A DNA stretch of 64,000 nucleotides from Timema cristinae (lineage: Eukaryota > Arthropoda > Insecta > Phasmatodea > Timematidae). The position numbers and the translations under genes are program-made. Of this stretch, positions 55,961-64,000 are shown one piece after another (within the stretch, counting starts at the first letter, position 1; each line of letters begins with the position of its first letter). The notes under the pieces were generated by a model. That model saw only the letters and a list, made by a program, of their open reading frames with translations. It did not search any database and was not told where the DNA came from. The stretch covers positions 25,972,419-26,036,418 of the forward strand of contig JBCFYV010011135.1 in assembly GCA_039000515.1 (NCBI GenBank), read 5' to 3'.

Positions 55961-56494
55961 TTTAAGTAAAGTAGACCCAAATTTAATTTTTTAAACGAGG
56001 CGGAGGGGTAATTGGGTATCTATTTTTGGTCGAGCCGTGTGCTACATATTGTAAAACTACTTACTTCAAAGTGATTTCATCTGAATTGAAGAAAGTGGGA
56101 CAATGTAGGTTTGACTGGTGTAATTTAGTTGACCCAGTTCCGATGAGTTGCGATCTCCTGAAACGAGCCTCAACTATTTAAAATACATTGATAGGTGAAG
56201 TTTGTCAGCGCAGATTTAAAGAGTGATACTTTCTTTTTAGAAACGTGTCCTACCTGTTCAGGTTATACGCAAAGATTAATAATCTTTTAATCTTCTCATA
56301 TCGCGAATAAAATATTGTAAACGTAAACAGTTTTTTTTTATCTCAAGATAGTAAAAAAAAATATGGTTTTATTGGTGAAGTTTAGGCTTACACCTTTTTT
56401 CCTTTTATAACAAAACTGAGAATATAATGAGTTAATATTGCAACTAAACCAATGATATGTATAAAAAAAAAAATCTTGTGGCTAAAACATTTTG
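55961..56494. other. AT-rich spacer
   Basis: Nothing recognised. Confidence 0.4.
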
Positions 56495-56890
56495 TACAAT
56501 TCTGGGTGTTCACAAGGCACTATCTTGTACAATCTTGGGTGTTCACAAGGCACAATATTGTACAATTTTAGGTGTTCACAAGGCACAATCTTGTACAATC
56601 TTGGGTGTTCATAAGGCACAATCTTGGGTGTTCTCTAGGCACAATCTTGTACAATCTTGGATGTTCACAAGGCACAATATTGTACAATTTTAGGTGTTCA
56701 CAAGGCACAATCTTGTACAATCTTGGGTGTTCATAAGGCACATACTTGGGTGTTCTCTAGGCACAATCTTGTACAATCTTGGGTGTTCACAAGGCACAAT
56801 CTTGTACAATTTTAGGTGTTCACAAGGCACAATCTTGTACAATCTTGGGTGTTCATAAGGCACAATCTTGGGTGTTCACAAGGCACAATC
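56495..56890 (+). repeat. 33-bp minisatellite with compound units
   Basis: Unit TTGTACAATCTTGGGTGTTC, ACAAGGCACAATC. A compound block (CATAAGGCACAATCTTGGGT, GTTCTCTAGGCACAATC) recurs at about 56610 and 56732, giving a higher-order period near 120 bp. Confidence 0.93.
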
Positions 56891-58050
56891 TCTCGACCAC
56901 AACATCTTGTACAATAAATTATATTTTTTGTGCCATGCTTTAGACTCTGCGACCACAAAGCGAGTCCCTTGGGGCTTTTAAAAATAAGCTTATAAAAGAA
57001 TTAATTCCATTATTTGAGTTCGAGTATGAAGGGTCTCAATATTATTCGAGAGTGATTGTACATTGTTCAGGAGGTTGAGAAGTTTAATAGTTTCACTTGA
57101 CACCAGTAAGGTACATTGACTTCAAAGAAGTTATGAGTTCACAGGTGAAACAATCGAACGAGAACAAACAAGATAACGCCGAAAAAAAAAGAGAGGAAGT
57201 TACAACTTATAACAGAGACAAGCAATAAAAACATAATAGAGAACAGGGAGAAAAAAAAAATCATCACGCAGAAATACAGATGAAGGAAGCAACGCCATCT
57301 TACAGTGGTCATTAGAATAACAATTAAGAATAACAATTACTATGGATATAAGTTTGTTGTGAGAAGAATGCGTGCGTGTGTGTGTGGTTCCTTTCTAATA
57401 AGTTCAACAAGTTCAAGTTCAAAGGTTTCATCTTAGACACACACACACAAAAAAAAGAATTAAAATAAACAAGGTCATTGCCTCGTCTCTGTGGTTTTGT
57501 CTAAATTACCTTGTACCTCTAACATTTCTTTTTCTTTTGTTTTGTCTTTGCCATAAGAGTTTTCACACAAAGCTAGAATTTGTTTGTTGAGACAGAATAA
57601 GTTTCTTCAGTGGTGGCTTGCGACCTACTTAATTAGGGAAAGTGGCTTGTTTGTGGGAGTCTGCAGCTTAGAGGTTATTGAATACATACATGTACACATC
57701 AAATACTGTTTTAGCTCGACGAGGAGGAAAAGGGTAGAGGGTGGGGAGATGTTAGAAAAATACTTAATTTAACTTAAAATTTATTTTAATAATCTTAATA
57801 AAGATTTGGTCTACAGAAACTTTAATCCCAACAAACAGTGATATTAAGAGATTACAATTTTTCGATATCTTTTTCATCGATATAGTAGTGACTCATTCAA
57901 CCACCAAGCGCTGTAGTCTGTAGCCAATGTGAGGGACATAAGAGAACTGGACTCGCCGTTAAGAATTTTATCCTATCCTACAGGAAATAATAATTTTATA
58001 TTTATTTATAACTGAAAATATTTCCTTCTCGCATTTCTAAATAAAACTTA
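56891..58050. other. Intergenic DNA
   Basis: About 1.1 kb without a supported gene. Short CA/GT runs occur near 57370-57385 and 57437-57448. Confidence 0.45.
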
Positions 58051-58051
58051 A

Positions 58052-59512
58052 GTAGCGGAAGCAAGACTGAAATGGTATGGGCATGTAATGAGGATGTTGG
58101 AGTACATGAGATAGTAGAGGAAGAAAGACTGAGATGGTATGGGCATGTAATGAGGATGTTGGAGTACATGAGATAGTAGAGGAAGCAAGACTGAGGTGGT
58201 ATGGACATGTAATGAGGATGTTGGAGTACATGAGATAGTAGAGGAAGCAAGACTGAGATGGTATGGTCATGTAATGAGGATGTTGGAGTACACGCGATAG
58301 TAAAGGAAGCAAGACTGAAATGGTATGGACATGTAATGAGGATGTTGGAGTACATGAGATAGTAGAGGAAGCAAGACTGAGATGGTATGGACATGTAATG
58401 AGGATGTTGGAGTACATGACATAGTAGAGGAAGTAAGACTGAGATGGTATGGGCATGTAATGAGGATGTTGGAGTACATGAGATAGTAGAGGAAGCAAGA
58501 CTGAGATGGTATGGGCATGTAATGAGGATGTTGGAGTACATGAGATAGTAGAGGAAGCAAGACTGAGATGGTATGGACATGTAATGAGGATGTTGGAGTA
58601 CATGAGATAGTAGAGGAAGCAAGACTGAGATGGTATGGTCATGTAATGAGGATGTTGGAGTACACGCGATAGTAAAGGAAGCAAGACTGAAATGGTATGG
58701 ACATGTAATGAGGATGTTGGAGTACATGAGATAGTAGAGGAAGCAAGACTGAGATGGTATGGACATGTAATGAGGATGTTGGAGTACATGACATAGTAGA
58801 GGAAGCAAGACTGTGATGGTATGGTCATGTAATGAGGATGTTGGAGTACATGCGATAGTAAAGGAAGCAAGACTGAAATGGTATGGACATGTAATGAGGA
58901 TGTTGGAGTACATGAGATAGTAGAGGAAGCAAGACCGAGATGGTATGGGCATGTAATGAGGATGTTGGAGTACATGAAATAGTAGAGGAAGCAAGACTGA
59001 GATGGTATGGACATGTAATGAGGATGTTGGAGTACATGAAATAGTAGAGGAAGCAAGACTGAGATGGTATGGACATGTAATGAGGATGTTGGAGTACATG
59101 AGATAGTAGAGGAAGAAAGACTGAGATGGTATGGGCATGTAATGAGGATGTTGGAGTACATGAGATAGTAGAGGAAGCAAGACTGAGATGGTATGGGCAT
59201 GTAATGAGGATGTTGGAGTACATGAGATAGTAGAGGAAGCAAGACTGAGATGGTATGGGCATGTAATGAGGATGTTGGAGTACATGAGATAGTAGAGGAA
59301 GCAAGACTGAGATGGTATGGACATGTAATGAGGATGTTGGAGTACATGAGATAGTAGAGGAAGCAAGACTGAGATGGTATGGACATGTAATGAGGATGTT
59401 GGAGTACATGAGATAGTAGAGGAAGCAAGACCGAGATGGTATGGGCATGTAATGAGGATGTTGGAGTACATGAAATAGTAGAGGAAGCAAGGCTGAGATG
59501 ATATGGTCATGT
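58052..59512 (+). repeat. 62-bp satellite, about 23-24 units, derived from a LINE
   Basis: Unit GAGGAAGCAAGACTGAGATG, GTATGGGCATGTAATGAGGA, TGTTGGAGTACATGAGATAG, TA. Spacing is 62 bp (58179, 58241). The plus frame of each unit reads EEARLRWYGHVMRM then LEYMR and a stop, which is the conserved RWYGHVxRM motif of LINE reverse-transcriptase C-termini. Minus-strand frames of 541 and 463 codons exist only because no antisense frame has a stop; 62 bp shifts the frame at each unit. Confidence 0.95.
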
Positions 59513-59690
59513 AATAATGGAGAAGGAGAGGATGCCAAAGAAAATGTAGGAAAAAGAGTGACCAAGAAAGAAATGGGAGGAGCAGATAACAGAAAGTATG
59601 CAGGTGAAAGGAGAAGAATGGAAGCAAATAAAGAAGGAAGATTGATGGAAGGCTAAGGGAAGATGGAGGTATTTTACTAAACTGACCTGA
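59481..59690 (+). pseudogene. LINE ORF2 extreme C-terminus, decayed
   Basis: The last satellite unit runs into unique LINE-like sequence. In frame from 59481: EEARLR, stop in place of W, YGHV, MEKERMPKKM, stop, PRKKWEEQITESMQVKGEEW, KQIKKED, stop, WKAKGRWRYFTKLT, stop. The order (RWYGHV, Arg/Lys-rich, ...RWRYFT at the end) is typical of LINE ORF2 tails. Four in-frame stops show it is dead. Confidence 0.82.
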
Positions 59691-59719
59691 CCACAGTCTG
59701 GAAACAGTTGATGATGATT

Positions 59720-60041
59720 ATGATCCATAAATAGAACATTTTTTGTAAATACATAAATCGGCTAAATTTACGAGATTTTATTTTTGGTGATGAATAAGTT
59801 GGAGGCTGGTTTCTTTAAAAGAACCTTTTTTTCACTTTGATGTGAATATATTGTAGATTTCTCTTTGAAAGCCGGTCCGAAAGAAGTTAATTACGGTGTC
59901 CTTCGAGCTACAAATGTTTGCACTTATCTTTAAAAGCCTTAAAACGTTCCGTTCTCTATGAAACTCAACGAATGAATCAGGTACTTTTGTTTTTAATGAG
60001 GGGGTAGCGTCATGTTTAATCTCAATCCTGCGTGAAATTTA
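59720..60041. other. Spacer
   Basis: Nothing recognised. Confidence 0.4.
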
Positions 60042-60521
60042 TCTATACTTATAAAATAACATGTCCTGACTGACTGACTGATTCATCATCGCCGAGCGCA
60101 AACTATCAAGGCTACAAGCATGAAATTCGGACTGTATATTCATTTTGTTGTGTAGGCACCCACTAAGAAAGGATTTTAGAAAATTCCATCCCAAAGGGTT
60201 CAAAATAGGGGATGATAATATGTATGATATATGTATGAAAGTCCGTCATTTTGAAAGTTACATAAACAAAATTTTGTATTTCGGTTATTGACGTAAAACA
60301 AATAAATACGTGTTTCAGGAATTTTGGAAATTTTATTTAATAAGGGATGAAAAAGGTTGTGAAAGTTTGTATCGGACTTGCATTATTTTTGATCTGAGGT
60401 CAAGTTATGGTCATCAACGTAACGTAATATTTTAAATTGATCTGTAAATACATATGTATATTTTCGTATTTGTATATAATCAACTTCCACGCGAGCAAAG
60501 CCGCGGGCTACAGCTTTCTAG
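60042..60521 (+). mobile_element. Non-autonomous Helitron, about 480 bp
   Basis: Begins TCTATACTTATAAAATAACA and ends CTTTCTAG, with A before and T after: the TC...CTRR structure and A/T target of Helitrons. A GC-rich imperfect hairpin (ACGCGAGCAAAGCCGCGGGC) lies about 10 bp before the end, where Helitrons carry their 3' hairpin. There is no Rep/helicase frame, so it needs helper proteins. Similar short elements, with CGGGCGAAGCCGCGGGC ends, are widespread in insects (from memory). Confidence 0.82.
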
Positions 60522-60574
60522 TATATATAAAATTGTTAACTTATGCGATGCGCTTATTGATTAGTAGAAAAAAA

Positions 60575-60832
60575 AACTCCACTGTGACCTTTCGTAAGCG
60601 AGTTATAATGACTGAGCAGTCATCGTATGTTGGTGAGGATAGTGCCAACATTTGTGGGTAGAGGCTGTCATGTGGTCAGCACAAATAACCCTTTATTCCA
60701 ATAGTTCCACTATTGTCCTGTCTACCCCGTTACAGACAACACTACCTCAAGGCAAATCTAGATGAACGGGGATTCGAACCTAGGACCTTTAGATTTCTAG
60801 CCTGGAACTATTGACAAATAAATGACAGGAAG

Positions 60833-60835
<3 letters not shown>
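60575..60835 (-). repeat. Family F tRNA-derived repeat, copy 2
   Basis: Minus-strand tRNA-like head with B-box GGTTCGAATCCCCGTTCAT; plus-strand markers GATAGTGCCAACATTTGTGG and CATGTGGTCAGCACAA match copy 1 at 23030-23335. Confidence 0.65.

Positions 60836-60876
<41 letters not shown>
60836..60876. repeat. (ATT)n microsatellite
   Basis: About 40 bp of ATT repeat next to the family F head. Confidence 0.95.
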
Positions 60877-60877
<1 letters not shown>

Positions 60878-61125
60878 GATAGAAAAAATATATTTTATGA
60901 TCATTTATTAATTTAACGTAAATTTTGCAATTTAATTGTACAAAAAAGTTTAAAATATTTCATAATTTTACCAACGTAACAAATAATTATATCAATATAA
61001 TAATAATAATAATGATAAAACATTTTTTAAATTTTTGTTTTGTAAACTTCAAATGACAAAATGATGTTTCAGAACATCTATCATTATTGAAATTATAATT
61101 ATATCATCTAACGTAAAGGGACCCG
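60877..61125. other. AT-rich spacer
   Basis: Nothing recognised. Confidence 0.4.
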
Positions 61126-61260
61126 CTTTGTTGACCACGTGGTCTAACGCGCTACTCTCGTGTTAGACTAGACTGATGATGACGGGGAGGTCAAGGCTCG
61201 AATCTCGGTCGGGTGTACTAGGGTTGGTTTTTACCAAAAGTGTTTTCCTCTCTCTCTCCC
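61126..61260 (+). mobile_element. SINE family C, 3'-truncated
   Basis: Head GTTGACCACGTGGTCTAACG, CGCTACTCTCGTGTTAGACT, B box AGGCTCGAATCTCGGTC, then the T-rich body. It stops at a CT-rich run before a SINE-A. Confidence 0.82.
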
Positions 61261-61287
61261 CTTACATCTCTCTTTTTTTTTTTCTCA

Positions 61288-61556
61288 GGTGAACTGGCGG
61301 TCTAGGGGTAAGGTGTCGGACTTCTGTGCTGGGGTCCGGGGTTCAATCCTCGTTCCCGGCACAGATTTATCTGATTACCAAACCCTTCCTTCACCTCTGA
61401 CAAGATATCTTGTGAATGTGGGGAATGCCAGGCCTCCGCCGTGGTTCGGATTCCACGTTAAACTGTAGGTTCTCCATTTCATCTCACAATCACCCTACCA
61501 TTACACATTAGCGTAAGTGCGTATAACCCGGACGGGTAGTAAGACGCGGTGCTAAT
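61288..61556 (+). mobile_element. SINE family A, full length
   Basis: Head GGTGAACTGGCGGTCTAGGG, A1-type body, tail CCCGGACGGGTAGTAAGACG and GCTAATATATT. It may have inserted into the preceding SINE-C. Confidence 0.92.
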
Positions 61557-61561
61557 ATATT

Positions 61562-61605
61562 ATTAACACGAGAGTCGCACGTTAGATCCACGCGGTCACC
61601 GTAAG
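61562..61605 (-). mobile_element. SINE family C head remnant
   Basis: AACACGAGAGTCGCACGTTA then GATCCACGCGGTCACC is a reverse SINE-C head without a body. Confidence 0.55.
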
Positions 61606-61906
61606 TGACTGTACCAAATATTGGGAGTGTATATATTATGTACCTCTGTGAAAATAGCGCGGTGCATTGCACTTCTCGCTCGGCTCATTGACTTGCAGAC
61701 CATGGTTCGGTCTAGAGAGGTCAATGTAACGTGCCGGCGTGACGTGACGTGACGTGGCGTGGCGTGAAGGGGACGTATAGTCCAGGATAAAAGTTTGTTG
61801 GTCCCCCCCCCATCCACCTCTCCCCTTGCTGCCTTCCCACCCGAAACCATATGAGTCCCGGATACATGGAGCCGTACCGCATCGCATTTTCCCAGTGGAA
61901 TTATTA
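61606..61906. other. Spacer with GTGACGTGAC-type run
   Basis: GTGACGTGACGTGACGTGGC at 61740-61759 is a short 5-bp simple repeat. No gene. Confidence 0.5.
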
Positions 61907-62164
<258 letters not shown>

Positions 62165-62292
62165 CCCGGTGGAATGCTATCCGTGTTTTTAAATGCTACA
62201 AGAATCTGCACCGCCGCGGATGAAACGTGGAGAGAGTTGCTCCGCACTTTTGCGGTGTGGTGCGGATTCTTGTAGCCGCCTACCACCGGAAA
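62165..62292. repeat. Short foldback, about 18-25-bp arms
   Basis: GCTACAAGAATCTGCACC (62194-62211) and GGTGCGGATTCTTGTAGC (62255-62272) are inverted, with a CCGGTGG/CCACCGG pair further out. The SINE-B above inserted at its left flank. Confidence 0.7.
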
Positions 62293-62391
62293 TAAATGTT
62301 CGGGAGCTTCCGGTTTTGTTTTTTTAAATGCAAAGCTCTGTACGGATGGGCAAAACAGTGATTTTACGTCTTATTATATTATTATCTTAGT

Positions 62392-62684
62392 AATTATTAT
62401 TATTAGCACCGCGTCTTACTACCCGTTCGGGTTATACGCACTTATGCTAATGTGTAATGGTAGGGTGATTGTGAGATGAAATGGAGGACCTACAGTTTAA
62501 CGCGGCATCCGAACCACGGTGGAGGCCTGGCATTCCACACATTCACAAGTTGTGATTAATACACGTCTTGTCAGAGGTGAAGGAAGGGTTTGGTAATCAG
62601 ATAAACCTGTGCCGGGACCGAGGATTGAACCCCGGATCCCCAACACTGAAGTCTGCCACCTTACCCCTAGACCGTCAGGTCACC
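62392..62684 (-). mobile_element. SINE family A, A2 subtype, full length
   Basis: Reverse copy with GTGATTAATACACGTCTTGT. The B box reads GGATTGAACCCCGG in reverse; ends ACCGTCAGGTCACC. Confidence 0.93.
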
Positions 62685-63208
62685 AAAAGATTTAGGCAAT
62701 ATTTAACCTAAGTGCAACATCTGATTGGAAATATCTCAGCTACCTAATAATCCTCTTGAAGGGTTGATTCACTTTCTACGTTTCGAAATTCCCTAATTTT
62801 TCCAGTTCTTCTACTTTTTCTAGACTCAAAATTTTATTATTTCATACAAGTTTTTTGATGGAGAGTTTCTGCAACAATGTATAATATTTCGTTACACAAA
62901 TCTTACGAGTTTTTGGTAAATGTTTTTTCTTTTATTTCAAGGTAAAAGAGATGGAAAGTCGGTTCGGTGCACCGTACCATTTATTTTTATGGTCGTTATA
63001 AAAAATGGCAGCTTGTACCGAGCTGGGCTCGAACTCAATTAGACTCGTACGTCGTGCAATACTCGAGTGAGTGAAGAGGACGAACGTCACGAGTTCAAGA
63101 GCGATGCTCTCCAATCCTTCATTTCGTGGTGTACAGTCACTGCCGCAACGTTATGGACCACCATCGAGAGGTGACATGCATGTGAACGGTTGTTTTAGAC
63201 TCGCAGTG
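62685..63208. other. Intergenic DNA
   Basis: Contains CGGTGCACCGTACCATTTAT, reverse of a word near 19022. No supported gene or element. Confidence 0.4.
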
Positions 63209-64000
63209 CTGTCCTAGGTTAAGTTAGTTTGTAAGTCCTGTTATCCAATTAGTAAATATCTAGGAGCTAGGGCTGTGTGTGTGTGTAGTATTAGACGTAC
63301 TGTCCTAGGTTAAGTTAGTTTGTAAGTCCTGTTATCCAATTAGTAAATATATAGGAGTTAGGGCTGGGTGTGTAGTATTAGACGTACTGTCCTAGGTTAA
63401 GTTAGTTTGTAAGTCCTGTTATCCAATAAGTAAATATCTAGGAGCTAGGGCTGGGTGTGTAGTATTAGACGTACTGTCCTAGGTTAAGTTAGTTTGTAAG
63501 TCCTGTTATCCAATAAGTAAATATCTAGGAGCTAGGGCTGGGTGTGTAGTATTAGACGTACTGTCCTAGGTTAAGTTAGTTTGTAAGTCTTGCTATCTAA
63601 TTAGTAAATATCTAGAAGCTAGGGTTGGGTGTGTAGTAATAGACGTGCTGTCCTAGGTTAAGTTAGTTTGTAAGTCTTGCTATCCATTTAGTAAATATAT
63701 AGATACTAGGGCTGGCTGTGTAGTATAGAACGTACTGACCTAGATTAAGTTAGTTTGTAAGTCTTGCTATCCATTTAGTAAATATATATTAACTAGGGCT
63801 GGCGGTGTAGTATAGAACGTACTGACCTAGATTAAGTTAGTTTGTAAGTCTTGCTATCCATTTAGTAAATATATAGATACTAGGGCTGGCTGTGTAGTAT
63901 AGAACGTACTGACCTAGATTAAGTTAGTTTGTAAGTCTTGCTATCCATTTAGTAAATATATAGACACTAGGGCTGGCGTGTAGTATAGAACGTACTGACC
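63209..64000 (-). repeat. 87-bp satellite, inverted, runs off the window
   Basis: Units contain GTCCTAGGTTAAGTTAGTTT, GTAAGTCCTGTTATCCAATT, AGTAAATATCTAGGAGCTAG and GTAGTATTAGACGTACT, the reverse complement of the array at 1293-2494. About nine units. Units change along the array: ATCTAGGAGCTAGGG on the left, ATATAGATACTAGGG on the right. The array continues beyond position 64000. Confidence 0.96.

Noticed and set aside
58002..59627. Minus-strand open frames of 541, 463 and 246 codons
   Set aside because: They follow a 62-bp tandem repeat with no antisense stop in any frame, so the frame rotates through the unit. The plus strand holds decayed LINE coding sequence. Ser/Leu/Pro-rich translation without domains.

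Overview
This window is intergenic DNA from a large, repeat-rich invertebrate genome, most likely an insect. I found no host protein-coding gene, no intact tRNA or rRNA gene, no bacterial-style operon and no CRISPR array. What fills it is dense: about 24 + 7 + 16 copies of three tRNA-derived SINE families, decayed LINE reverse-transcriptase ends, foldback and TIR elements, one short non-autonomous Helitron, and more than a dozen tandem arrays. Two runs of exactly 100 N are assembly gaps. Evidence for an insect is a short TTAGG-like run at 48.63 kb and the LINE tails. The antisense peptide of SINE family B resembles artefact peptides I associate from memory with Timema stick insects; this is memory-based and unchecked.

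Layout. 0.25-1.0 kb: nested SINEs. 1.29-2.49 kb: 87-bp satellite. 3.38-4.52 kb: 29-bp minisatellite. 5-10 kb: SINEs, a 0.4-kb repeat with a near-identical partner at 54 kb, a TIR element and an unclassified repeat called R here. 10-19 kb: AT-rich DNA with foldbacks, an old decayed tandem array, nested SINEs and a 23-bp CACGTG array. 19-26 kb: more R copies, a foldback, SINEs and a LINE 3' end. 26.4-32.2 kb: a tandem array of about 1.3-1.45-kb units, each a TIR element carrying two SINE-A copies. 32.7-38.2 kb: 32-, 20- and 78-bp arrays and triply nested SINEs. 39-41 kb: foldback and 94-bp array. 42.1-43.7 kb: a LINE reverse-transcriptase fragment whose 19-codon segment has expanded to about 20 copies. 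44.4-47.8 kb: a 58-bp satellite with higher-order structure. 48-57 kb: SINEs, foldbacks and a 33-bp array. 58.0-59.7 kb: a 62-bp satellite made from a LINE reverse-transcriptase motif. 60-63 kb: Helitron and SINEs. 63.2-64.0 kb: the 87-bp satellite again, in the opposite orientation.

How the parts relate. The three SINE families have different tRNA-like heads but share one 3' tail with a short hairpin, as expected if one LINE machinery mobilises them all. Two arrays can be traced to LINE reverse-transcriptase coding sequence. The longest open frames (541 and 463 codons near 58-59.6 kb) are stop-free by-products of a 62-bp repeat read antisense to that LINE, not genes.
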